Origin: an uncultured Eubacteriales bacterium
Lineage (GTDB): Bacteria > Bacillota > Clostridia > Lachnospirales > CAG-274
Direction: 5' to 3'
NCBI GenBank assembly: GCA_902497185.1
Contig: CABVEG010000124.1
Location: 1 to 5,780, forward strand
DNA length: 5,780 nt
Below are positions 1 to 5,780 of the stretch, piece by piece. The notes under the pieces were generated by a model. The model was not told the origin of the DNA. It was given only the letters and a program-made list of their open reading frames with translations, and searched no databases. The position numbers and the translations under genes were made by a program. Within the stretch, counting starts at the first letter, position 1. The number at the start of each line of letters is the position of its first letter.

Positions 1-13
1 TACATATTAATAA

Positions 14-47
14 AAAGGGCTTTTGCACAGCAAAAGCTCTTTTTATT
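14..47 (+). terminator. Intrinsic terminator of an upstream transcript, directly before gene 1
   Basis: The arms at 14-26 and 30-42 pair over 13 positions (one G-U wobble) around a 3-nt ACA loop, and Ts run through 40-44 with more after one A. This is a textbook Rho-independent terminator shape. It should end a gene lying to the left of the window. The SD of the esterase gene starts only 7 nt after the tract, so there is no room for a separate promoter in between. Transcripts reaching the esterase may therefore read through this hairpin or start within or before it. Confidence 0.85.
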
Positions 48-65
48 TACAATAGGAGGAAAACA

Positions 66-1052
66 ATGTCAAATATTAACGGTTTTGAATTTATTAAAAA
101 CTCCATACCCATAGAGCCTGAATTAAGGTTTAAAGGAAATAGTATTGAAGAATTTAATGTTTGGAAAGAAATTACAAAAGATAAATTAAAGGAAATAATG
201 GGACTTAATTTAATGGAGGCTGTTCATTTAAATTTCAGAGAAGTTAACATTGAGAAAAATGATAAATATATTTTAAAAAAATGTTTAATTGATACTATGG
301 ATAATCTTGCAATGCCTTTTTACGTTTTGGAGCCTGAAAATAAAAATGGCAGTGCGGCTATTGCTATACATGGTCATGGCAGTGATGGCAAGGAAGGTTT
401 GGTTGGTAATGAGGCAGAAAGTTATAAAAGTAGTATTGAGAAGTTTAATTATACATATGCTTATGAATTAGCAGACAAGGGCTATACTGTATTTGTGCCT
501 GATTTGTTAGGCTCAGGTGAAAGGAATTTGGGCATATATAAAGATAAAACAGCAGAGTGTAATGATTTAAATAATGCCCTTATAAGTCTTGGTATGAGCC
601 TACAGGGAGTTATGTTGTTTGAGAATATGCGTCTTGTTGAATATATATATCAATCAGGTTATAATGAAATTGTTTGTTGTGGATTTTCAGGGGGAGGACA
701 TAGTGCATTATGGCTTTCTGTTATGGAGGACAAAATAAGTAAGGCTATTGTAAGTGGATTTTTCCATAGCTTTAAGGATACCTTAATTTATCAAAACCGA
801 TGTGGATGTAATTTTATACCATATCAATGGAAGTATGTTGATATGGGAGATATTCTTGCGTTGGCTGCACCTAAGGAAATTTATATTGAAGTAGGTAATG
901 AGGATAAATTAAATGGCACCAGAGGCATTGAGGGTGTTTTTGAACAGATTGAAATTGCCAATAAATGTTATGGATTATTTAATAAAAAGATTGATATTAA
1001 TATTTGTAACGGTGTACATAAATGGTATGGAAGTCATATGGATAAAATATAG
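66..1052 (+). CDS. Alpha/beta hydrolase, putative (acetyl)esterase of the dienelactone hydrolase/acetylxylan esterase-like group
   Basis: This is a full-length 328-residue serine hydrolase. Seen in the protein: an oxyanion-type IHGHG at 101-105; GYTVFVPDLLGSGER at 139-153, as in the strand-turn after a core beta strand; the nucleophile elbow GFSGGG at 206-211 with Ser208; a CxCN-x-IP segment at 246-252 leading into a D-x-x-x-L-x-AP-K stretch; a likely acid Asp280 in GNED; and a likely catalytic His318 in GVHKW. The GxSGGG elbow and the CxCN region recall the Abhydrolase_7 group, which includes acetylxylan esterase-like enzymes. No signal peptide or membrane segment is seen, so it is probably cytoplasmic. 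The ATG at 66 has a strong AGGAGGA at 54-60. The ASCH gene follows 15 nt after the stop, suggesting one operon. Substrate is unknown; the nearby polygalacturonase makes a plant-glycan ester plausible but unproven. Confidence 0.85.
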   Translation: MSNINGFEFIKNSIPIEPELRFKGNSIEEFNVWKEITKDKLKEIMGLNLMEAVHLNFREVNIEKNDKYILKKCLIDTMDNLAMPFYVLEPENKNGSAAIAIHGHGSDGKEGLVGNEAESYKSSIEKFNYTYAYELADKGYTVFVPDLLGSGERNLGIYKDKTAECNDLNNALISLGMSLQGVMLFENMRLVEYIYQSGYNEIVCCGFSGGGHSALWLSVMEDKISKAIVSGFFHSFKDTLIYQNRCGCNFIPYQWKYVDMGDILALAAPKEIYIEVGNEDKLNGTRGIEGVFEQIEIANKCYGLFNKKIDINICNGVHKWYGSHMDKI

Positions 1053-1067
1053 TGTATAGGAGTAAAT

Positions 1068-1439
1068 ATGATATATAATATGAAATTAAATCCTGAGCCT
1101 TTTAATATGATAAAATCAGAGCAAAAGACTATAGAGCTCAGACTTAATGATGAAAAAAGAAAAAATATTAGGGTTGGGGATGTTATTGAATTTACTAATA
1201 GCGAAAATATTGATAAAAAGATTTTAACCAAAGTTATTAATGTGTACAGGTTTAATTCATTTGATGAGCTTTACAAAAAACTTCCTTTGGATAAATGTGG
1301 TTATTTAAAGGAAAATATAAATACAGCCAGTCCATCTGACATGGAGAAATATTATTCTGTTGAAGAGCAGAGTAAATATGGTGTACTTGGAATTGAACTG
1401 AAAGTTTTAACTAATAAAACTGAAGAGGTTAAAAAATGA
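1068..1439 (+). CDS. ASCH domain-containing protein
   Basis: This 123-residue protein is a single ASCH domain, a PUA-like beta-barrel fold linked to RNA or nucleoside recognition. Seen: MKLNPEPFNMIKS at 5-17, the family signature K20-T-I-E-L-R25, IRVGDVIEF at 34-42, FDELYKKLPLDKCGY at 65-79, SPSDMEKYYS at 88-97, and a closing YGVLGIEL strand at 104-111. Length is normal for the family. The ASCH protein YqfB of E. coli hydrolyses N4-acetylcytidine using a Lys and a Thr in a K-T-I-T stretch (from memory). Here the matching stretch is K-T-I-E, so that activity cannot be assumed. The ATG at 1068 has AGGAG at 1058-1062. The in-frame ATG at 1080 lacks a well-placed SD. The 3' end overlaps the next start by 4 nt, implying translational coupling to the kinase gene. 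Confidence 0.87.
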   Translation: MIYNMKLNPEPFNMIKSEQKTIELRLNDEKRKNIRVGDVIEFTNSENIDKKILTKVINVYRFNSFDELYKKLPLDKCGYLKENINTASPSDMEKYYSVEEQSKYGVLGIELKVLTNKTEEVKK

Positions 1440-1960
1440 TTATACTTATAGCAGGCAGTACTCATACAGGTAAAACATTATTGGCGCAAAAGCTCCTTGA
1501 AAGATATAAATTTCCCTATATATCTATTGATCATATTAAAATGGGACTTATAAGAAGTGGAATTTGTAAATTTACACCTGAAAGCAGTGATGCTGTACTT
1601 ACACCTTATTTGTGGAATATAGTCAAGGAAATAATTAAAACAGCAATAGAAAATGAACAAAATCTTATTATAGAGGGCTGTTATATTCCTTTCGATTATA
1701 AGAAATATTTTTCTACTGAATATTTAAACCATATTAAATATTTATGTATTATTTTTAGTGAAAATTACATATTAAATAATTTTGATATAATTATGGAAAA
1801 CGCAAATGTTATAGAAAATCGCATAGATGACAGCTATTGTACTAAGGAAATTTTGCTAAAAGAAAACAATGAGAATTTAAAGCAGTGTAAAGAAAACAAC
1901 TGTAGGTATATATTGATTGATAATGAATATAATATAGAATTTCAGTCAATATTAGAATAA
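1436..1960 (+). CDS. Small P-loop kinase (adenylate kinase/AAA-like NTPase), substrate unknown
   Basis: This 174-residue, single-domain P-loop protein begins MIILIAG and carries a Walker A motif GSTHTGKT at 7-14. IDHIKMGL at 31-38 gives an acidic residue (Asp32) where small-molecule kinases bind the acceptor. NLIIEGCYIPF at 76-86 fits the Walker B/strand-3 position. VIENRIDDSY at 125-134 may supply a lid arginine (Arg129). CRYILIDNEYN at 156-166 resembles the last strand of such kinases. The fold suggests phosphoryl transfer from ATP to a small molecule, but nothing identifies the acceptor. The start overlaps the ASCH stop codon (ATGA), and the SD (AAGAGG, 1423-1428) lies inside the ASCH gene, so the two proteins are probably made together. 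No clear terminator follows. Genome annotations of this type often say adenylate kinase, but it is probably not the housekeeping enzyme. Confidence 0.8.
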   Translation: MIILIAGSTHTGKTLLAQKLLERYKFPYISIDHIKMGLIRSGICKFTPESSDAVLTPYLWNIVKEIIKTAIENEQNLIIEGCYIPFDYKKYFSTEYLNHIKYLCIIFSENYILNNFDIIMENANVIENRIDDSYCTKEILLKENNENLKQCKENNCRYILIDNEYNIEFQSILE

Positions 1961-2011
1961 TTTATATATAAGAAAATTAATGTAAAAAAATCTTTTATAT
2001 TGTAAAATGGG

Positions 2012-2041
2012 TTGCAAAGCCTATTGATAATATGTTACAAT
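2012..2041 (+). promoter_or_regulatory. Predicted sigma-A promoter for the polygalacturonase gene
   Basis: A -35 like TTGCAA (2012-2017) is separated by 18 nt from a -10 like TACAAT (2036-2041), which is preceded by TG at 2033-2034, an extended -10. Transcription would start near 2048, giving a leader of about 25 nt that keeps the SD at 2059-2063. An imperfect GG-TT/AA-CC dyad centred on 2015 overlaps the -35 and could be an operator, but it is weak. The position fits, but in such AT-rich DNA similar matches occur by chance. Confidence 0.5.
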
Positions 2042-2058
2042 AAACGTAAATAATATAT

Positions 2059-2063
2059 GGAGG
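2059..2063 (+). promoter_or_regulatory. Ribosome binding site that decides the GH28 start
   Basis: GGAGG at 2059-2063 lies 9 nt before the ATG at 2073 but only 3 nt before the in-frame GTG at 2067. The ATG is therefore the better start, and the protein begins MAIINILDCGAVGDG. Confidence 0.8.
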
Positions 2064-2072
2064 TTAGTGATA

Positions 2073-3419
2073 ATGGCAATTATAAATATTTTGGACTGCG
2101 GTGCTGTTGGCGATGGTAAGACTTTATGTACAAAGGCAATAGCTATGGCTGTTGATAAATGTTCAGAAGCAGGTGGAGGTACAATTTACGTTCCTGCCGG
2201 TACATATTTAACAGGTCCGATTTTCTTAAAGAGTAATATGGAGTTAAATGTTGAGGCAGGCGCAACACTTCTTTTTTCTAACGATATTGAGGAATATCCT
2301 GTTGTAAATTCACGTTGGGAAGGTGTTAAGAGAGAATGCTATGCATCCCTTATTAATGCCTATAATGAAGAAAATATATCCATTACAGGCAGAGGTACTT
2401 TAGATGGTCAGGGTCAGTTCTGGTGGGATTTATTCAGAGCTAAAGAAAATAAGTATCCAAGACCTAAAATGATTGCACCTTATGAATGTAAAAATGTATT
2501 GATACAAGGGGTTACATTAAAAAATTCTCCAAGCTGGACTATTAATACTATTCTTTGCGATAATATTACTATTGACAATGTAACAATAAATAACCCTTAT
2601 GATTCACCAAATACTGATGGTATTGACCCTGAATCCTGTACAAATATTCATGTATCTAACTGTCATATTGACGTAGGTGATGACTGTATAGCCATTAAGG
2701 CTGGTACAGAGGATACAGATGAAAGGATTCCTTGTAAGAACATTGTTATTGAAAACTGCACTATGGTTCATGGCCACGGCGGTGTTGTTCTTGGCTCTGA
2801 AATGAGCGGCGGCATTGTTAATGTTACTATTTCTAACTGTGTATTTGAAAATACTGACAGAGGTATAAGACTTAAGTCAAGAAGATTCAGAGGCGGAGTT
2901 GTAGAGGATATAAGGGTTGATAATGTAATTATGGAAAATGTTCTTTGTCCTTTTATTGCTAACCTTTACTATATGTGGGGGCCAAGAGGTATGGATCCTG
3001 AAACCTGTGACAAGAATCCTGCACCTGTTACTAAGGATACTCCTGCTTTCAGAAGACTGCACTTTGCAAATATGACTTGTAAAAATGTAAATGCAGCAGC
3101 AGGCTACTTCTATGGCTTAGCTGAAATGTATGTTGAGGATTGTACATTTGAGAATGTATATATTGAAATGGCTGAAAATGGTATACCAGGCATTCCTGCA
3201 ATGCTGGTTGGAGCTGAAGAAGTTAAAGAAAAGGGCTTTTATATGTGTAACACAAGAGGCATTAAGTTTAACAATGTAACAGTTGTTGGTGTTGATGGTC
3301 CTGCATTTGAAATTGAGGACAGTGAGGATATGGTATTTACAAATTGTATTAATAAGAATAATAAGTCTGACGGTGAATTAATTAAACAGACTAATGTAAA
3401 GAATTGTAAAATAATGTAA
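2073..3419 (+). CDS. Glycoside hydrolase family 28 polygalacturonase, probably a cytoplasmic exo-acting enzyme
   Basis: This 448-residue right-handed beta-helix enzyme hydrolyses alpha-1,4 bonds between galacturonic acid units. All GH28 signatures are visible: N180-T181-D182 in SPNTDGIDPES, the paired aspartates D203-D204 in GDDCIAIK, G234-H235-G236 in the GHGG turn, and R266-L267-K268 for substrate carboxylate binding. The N-terminus is the usual pectate-lyase-like opening, NILDCGAVGDGKT at 5-17, and later repeats such as NITIDNVTI form helix turns. No signal peptide is present, so it should act in the cytoplasm on imported oligogalacturonides. That, together with its length, favours an exo-polygalacturonase rather than a secreted endo-enzyme, though mode of attack is inferred. 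It appears to be a single-gene unit with its own predicted promoter and a strong terminator directly downstream. By eye it is less AT-rich than its neighbours. The GTG at 2067 is a poorer start. Confidence 0.93.
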   Translation: MAIINILDCGAVGDGKTLCTKAIAMAVDKCSEAGGGTIYVPAGTYLTGPIFLKSNMELNVEAGATLLFSNDIEEYPVVNSRWEGVKRECYASLINAYNEENISITGRGTLDGQGQFWWDLFRAKENKYPRPKMIAPYECKNVLIQGVTLKNSPSWTINTILCDNITIDNVTINNPYDSPNTDGIDPESCTNIHVSNCHIDVGDDCIAIKAGTEDTDERIPCKNIVIENCTMVHGHGGVVLGSEMSGGIVNVTISNCVFENTDRGIRLKSRRFRGGVVEDIRVDNVIMENVLCPFIANLYYMWGPRGMDPETCDKNPAPVTKDTPAFRRLHFANMTCKNVNAAAGYFYGLAEMYVEDCTFENVYIEMAENGIPGIPAMLVGAEEVKEKGFYMCNTRGIKFNNVTVVGVDGPAFEIEDSEDMVFTNCINKNNKSDGELIKQTNVKNCKIM

Positions 3420-3432
3420 TTATGTAAATTTT

Positions 3433-3473
3433 AGCTCCTTGTTGATTGTTTTACATCAATAAGGAGCTTTTTT
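3433..3473 (+). terminator. Intrinsic terminator after the polygalacturonase gene, fused to the next SD
   Basis: The arms 3433-3446 and 3455-3468 pair over 14 positions with one G-U wobble and an 8-nt loop, and six Ts fill 3468-3473. It lies 13 nt after the GH28 stop codon and should end that transcript. The next base begins the AGGAGG of the membrane-protein gene, so no promoter fits between hairpin and SD. Either the terminator is leaky and genes 4-6 are partly co-transcribed, or the promoter of gene 5 lies upstream of or inside the hairpin. Confidence 0.9.
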
Positions 3474-3489
3474 AGGAGGTGTTATTGTA

Positions 3490-5328
3490 ATGGAAAATAA
3501 AAAATCAGGAATGTTTTGTCATATTATTGCTGCAATTTTAGCAATGTTTCCTTTTGTAATTAGTTTTACATCTGAAGATGGAACTGTTTATACTCCTATG
3601 ATTGCTGATTCTCCACAGCATTTGGAAATGGAAAAAGGATTTATTTTGTTTATAGCTGTAGTTGCATTAATAATTTTAGCATCAAAATTTGTCAGTATAG
3701 GTAAAAGCAAAAAAAGAATGTCGTTAGGTCTTTCTATATTTTTTGCTATATGTATAGTAATTGGCAAAAGTTATGAATCTATAGATTCATGGGGATATAT
3801 TTTTAGCTCCTTTTCCGGGTTCATTGTATCTGTGGCAATTATTGCAGGTTATGCAGTAATGTTTTATTATTGCATATGTGTTTTGTTTACATTTATTGAT
3901 AAATATGATTATATTATTAATAACAATGTAACACTAAAATCCTTTTCAAATAAACTTTTGAACTTTTTGGGAGAAAAAAGTTTACTTAAAATATGGTTAA
4001 TTTTAATGATATTATGGCTTCCATACTTAATTATTGATTATCCTGCAGTTATTCATGCTGATTCAGGTGTTATGCTGTCTGAATTTTTGAATAAAAGTCT
4101 GTATAATCATCATCCTGTATTACAAACAATTATTTGGGGAATTTTTGTGGAATTTGGTCATAATGTTTTTAATTCCTATAATGTTGGCGTTTTTCTTTTT
4201 GTGCTTTTGCAGTTTGTATATGGCAGCTTTATTGTTTCTTTGCTTTTTGACTATGTGTATAAAAAGAAATATCCTATTATGATGATTTTTATTGCATTTT
4301 TGGTTATTGCGCTTATGCCTGCTTTCCCAAGAAATGCAACAGCGGTTTGTAAGGACTCAAATCATACGTTTTATTTTATGTTTATGATTTGGCTTATTAT
4401 TAAGACTATTGATTTAAAGGAACAAATATGGACTGATGCCAAAAACAGATACTTGCTTTTGTTGTGGGTGTTAACTATACTATTTGTTGCGTTTTCAAAG
4501 AAAAGCGGTGTTTATGTTATCATATTAACGGCACCCTTCCTGTTAATATATTTGAGAAAATACACGAAGGCAGTAATTTCTGTATTTATTGCATTTATTT
4601 TAGGCCTTGGCATTTATTATGGCGGTGAGTATGCCATTGAAAATGTATGGGATATTGGTAATGACGATACAAAGGAAATATATTCAATACCTTTCCAGCA
4701 GACTGCAAGATTTGTACGGGATTATGGTGAGGATGTTACGGCAGAGGAAAGACTAATAATTGATAAAATATTAGATTATAATGCTTTACCTGAATTATAT
4801 AATCCGGAGCTTTGTGATCCTGTAAAAAACAGCTTTAAACAGGACTCAACAGATGAGGATTTTTCTGAATATTTAGGAGTATGGTTTAGTCAGTTCTTTA
4901 GGCATCCGAGTGTATATATTCAGGCAACATTAAACAATATATACGGATATTTTTACCCTGAAAATATAGGATATTATAGTGATTTATTCTTTATGACACA
5001 ATGTGTGGATGATAATAAAATATTTGCACCGGAAGGCTTAAAGGCTGCGTCTGAAAAATTGTGTGATATTAATATGAAATCAAGGAAACTTCCTGTTATT
5101 GGACTTTTTTCAAGTCTTGGTTTTTTTGTGTGGATGGATATATTAATAATGCTTTATTTTATGCTCTATAAAAAAGACAGAAAGTTTGCCGTATATAATA
5201 TACCGGTTATAGTGACACTCCTTATTTGTATTGCTTCACCTGTAAATAATACAATGAGATATGGTTTGCCAATAATGTTTATGGTGCCTATACTTTTTTG
5301 TATGTGTTTTAAAAATAATGAAAATTAA
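3490..5328 (+). CDS. Polytopic membrane protein, DUF6020-like, probable GT-C type glycosyltransferase
   Basis: This 612-residue integral membrane protein has about 12-14 predicted membrane segments, roughly at 10-26, 51-68, 79-93, 106-135, 167-184, 209-223, 232-254, 262-278, 293-306, 320-335, 340-355, 360-378, 535-559, 569-583 and 590-607. A large soluble part (about 380-530) lies between the last two groups. The region YPAVIHADSGVMLSEFLNKSLYNHHP (184-209) is typical of DUF6020-type proteins, and its Asp191 sits where GT-C enzymes carry a catalytic acidic residue in the first outer loop. IPFQQTARFV (400-409) and NNTMRYGLPIMF (586-597) are further recognisable family stretches. GT-C enzymes transfer sugars from lipid-phosphate donors outside the membrane; applying that here is inference. 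The ATG at 3490 has AGGAGG at 3474-3479, 10 nt upstream. The DUF1292 gene follows after 18 nt, probably in the same transcript. Confidence 0.78.
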   Translation: MENKKSGMFCHIIAAILAMFPFVISFTSEDGTVYTPMIADSPQHLEMEKGFILFIAVVALIILASKFVSIGKSKKRMSLGLSIFFAICIVIGKSYESIDSWGYIFSSFSGFIVSVAIIAGYAVMFYYCICVLFTFIDKYDYIINNNVTLKSFSNKLLNFLGEKSLLKIWLILMILWLPYLIIDYPAVIHADSGVMLSEFLNKSLYNHHPVLQTIIWGIFVEFGHNVFNSYNVGVFLFVLLQFVYGSFIVSLLFDYVYKKKYPIMMIFIAFLVIALMPAFPRNATAVCKDSNHTFYFMFMIWLIIKTIDLKEQIWTDAKNRYLLLLWVLTILFVAFSKKSGVYVIILTAPFLLIYLRKYTKAVISVFIAFILGLGIYYGGEYAIENVWDIGNDDTKEIYSIPFQQTARFVRDYGEDVTAEERLIIDKILDYNALPELYNPELCDPVKNSFKQDSTDEDFSEYLGVWFSQFFRHPSVYIQATLNNIYGYFYPENIGYYSDLFFMTQCVDDNKIFAPEGLKAASEKLCDINMKSRKLPVIGLFSSLGFFVWMDILIMLYFMLYKKDRKFAVYNIPVIVTLLICIASPVNNTMRYGLPIMFMVPILFCMCFKNNEN

Positions 5329-5336
5329 TTGTATTT

Positions 5337-5342
5337 GAGGTG
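5337..5342 (+). promoter_or_regulatory. Ribosome binding site that decides the DUF1292 start
   Basis: GAGGTG at 5337-5342 is well placed for the ATG at 5347. An in-frame TTG at 5329 comes immediately after the preceding stop codon, has no SD at a usable distance, and would add six residues (MYLRCN) not expected in this family. Confidence 0.75.
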
Positions 5343-5346
5343 TAAT

Positions 5347-5592
5347 ATGATTGCTGAAGAAAATTTAATTGTACTTAAAGACAGTAAGGGCAATGAAATT
5401 GAAATGGAGTTTCTTGACCTTATTGAATATGGTGGTCATGAGTATGTTGTTATGGCTGAGGATGGAGCTGATGAAGTGATTATTATGGAGCAGGTTTCCA
5501 ATAAAGACGGTGAAACAGCTACATATGAAGATGTACTTAATGATGAGGTTGTAAATAGAGTATTTGAAATTTTTAAAAAACAATTTGAATAA
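5347..5592 (+). CDS. DUF1292 family small acidic protein
   Basis: This 81-residue protein matches the DUF1292 pattern: LIVLKDSKGNEIEMEFLDLIEY (7-28), where a D-x-x-G-N-E-x-E-x-EFLD core is typical; then EYVVMAEDGADEVIIMEQV (32-50); and a C-terminal VVNRVFEIFKKQFE (68-81). It is markedly acidic and lacks membrane segments or a signal, so it should be a soluble cytoplasmic protein. The molecular function of the family is unknown. Members often sit beside ruvX/yqgF and alaS in Firmicutes, so this position behind a membrane-protein gene suggests a paralogue or a relocated copy. The 18-nt gap to the upstream stop suggests co-transcription with it. Confidence 0.85.
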   Translation: MIAEENLIVLKDSKGNEIEMEFLDLIEYGGHEYVVMAEDGADEVIIMEQVSNKDGETATYEDVLNDEVVNRVFEIFKKQFE

Positions 5593-5616
5593 ATTTTGCT
5601 AAGTTAAAGTATTTGA

Positions 5617-5699
5617 TCCCCAATCTGCTAATACAGAAATCCCTTTAGGCAATCTGCACTTACTTTGCCTAAAGGGAGGGGAAAAGCTCTGTTAGTAGA
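5617..5699 (+). ncRNA. Candidate structured RNA element, unassigned (nested stems, possible pseudoknot)
   Basis: Three complementarities are stacked here. An inner hairpin is described separately at 5640-5677. An outer stem pairs 5624-5631 with 5692-5699 (one G-U) and, after a 2-nt bulge at 5632-5633, 5634-5637 with 5688-5691. TCCCC at 5617-5621 can also pair with GGGGA at 5678-5682, crossing the outer stem as an H-type pseudoknot. The segment is visibly richer in GC than its flanks. I do not recognise a known riboswitch or ribozyme core. It could be a 3' UTR structure of the gene 5-6 transcript, a leader for a gene to the right, or an independent small RNA. Which strand is functional is not established. 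Confidence 0.4.
5640..5677 (+). repeat. Perfect 13-bp inverted repeat (hairpin) without a T-tract
   Basis: TCCCTTTAGGCAA (5640-5652) and its exact reverse complement (5665-5677) flank a 12-nt loop. The following bases are AGGGG-like and then AAAA, not a T-tract, and the opposite strand shows only a very short T stretch (ATTTCTG). A canonical intrinsic terminator is therefore unlikely in either direction. It may be an mRNA 3'-end stabilising hairpin for the gene 5-6 transcript or the core of a larger fold. Confidence 0.8.
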
Positions 5700-5780
5700 A
5701 AACTTCCTGTTTAATAATAAGTAATTATTTATTACAACCAATGTGTAAATAAAATCTTTTTAAATTATGATAGCTGTGAT

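Noticed and set aside
48..53. TACAAT as a -10 box for the esterase gene
   Set aside because: Transcription would start around position 60, cutting off the SD at 54-60, and no good -35 lies at the right spacing.
289..471. Plus-strand open frame inside the esterase gene
   Set aside because: It is an out-of-frame reading through the catalytic core of the esterase, with no independent support.
1034..1231. Minus-strand open frame opposite the ASCH gene
   Set aside because: It is hydrophobic and low-complexity, lies antisense to a well-supported gene and has no family resemblance, so it is a shadow.
1964..2007. Possible terminator after the kinase gene
   Set aside because: Only short A/T-only dyads such as TTTTA-N5-TAAAA (1993-2007) are present, with no GC-containing stem or following T-tract.
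2877..3062. Minus-strand open frame inside the GH28 gene
   Set aside because: It lies antisense to a gene with clear catalytic motifs and shows no recognisable domain or SD.
5365..5583. Minus-strand open frame covering the DUF1292 gene
   Set aside because: It mirrors a well-matched DUF1292 gene and has no recognisable family or start signal.
5617..5699. HDV-like self-cleaving ribozyme
   Set aside because: The order of helices is similar, but the inner hairpin is 13 bp rather than a short P3, helix 1 is only 5 bp, and no P1.1 or P4 equivalent is visible.
5766..5780. TATGAT as a -10 box, or ATG at 5767 as a new gene start
   Set aside because: No matching -35 is found 16-18 nt upstream, no SD precedes the ATG, and the window ends before either could be tested.

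Overview
The window is strongly AT-rich, with purine-rich AGGAGG-type ribosome binding sites, short intergenic gaps and six genes all on the + strand. This points to a low-GC Firmicute. The gene content (a cytoplasmic pectin hydrolase, a DUF6020-like membrane protein, a DUF1292 protein, a clostridial-style ASCH protein) fits a gut Clostridia species, probably Lachnospiraceae. That assignment is inferred from family resemblance only. No mobile element, CRISPR array, tRNA or rRNA is visible.

Layout. Positions 14-47 hold an intrinsic terminator, followed almost at once by the SD of gene 1. Genes 1-3 (66-1960) form a tight cluster: a full-length alpha/beta hydrolase/esterase, an ASCH-domain protein starting 15 nt later, and a small P-loop kinase whose start overlaps the ASCH stop codon (ATGA). 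A 112-nt gap with a plausible extended -10 promoter precedes gene 4 (2073-3419), a GH28 polygalacturonase with all expected catalytic motifs and no signal peptide. A strong terminator (3433-3473) follows, and its T-tract runs directly into the SD of gene 5 (3490-5328), a 612-residue polytopic membrane protein of DUF6020/GT-C type. Gene 6 (5347-5592), a small acidic DUF1292 protein, lies 18 nt downstream and is probably co-transcribed. The last 188 nt hold no gene. They contain a perfect 13-bp hairpin nested inside a longer imperfect stem, with a possible pseudoknot.

How the genes may work together. The polygalacturonase probably cleaves imported oligogalacturonides in the cytoplasm, and the esterase of gene 1, also cytoplasmic, could remove ester decorations from plant glycans. 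That link is by proximity only. The ASCH/kinase pair looks like a translationally coupled module, perhaps in nucleoside or RNA metabolism. Genes 5-6 look like an envelope-related unit of unknown role. I see no clear multi-gene defence or other new system. The best candidates for something undescribed are the structured element at 5617-5699, the ASCH-kinase pair, and the two terminators abutting the SDs of genes 1 and 5.
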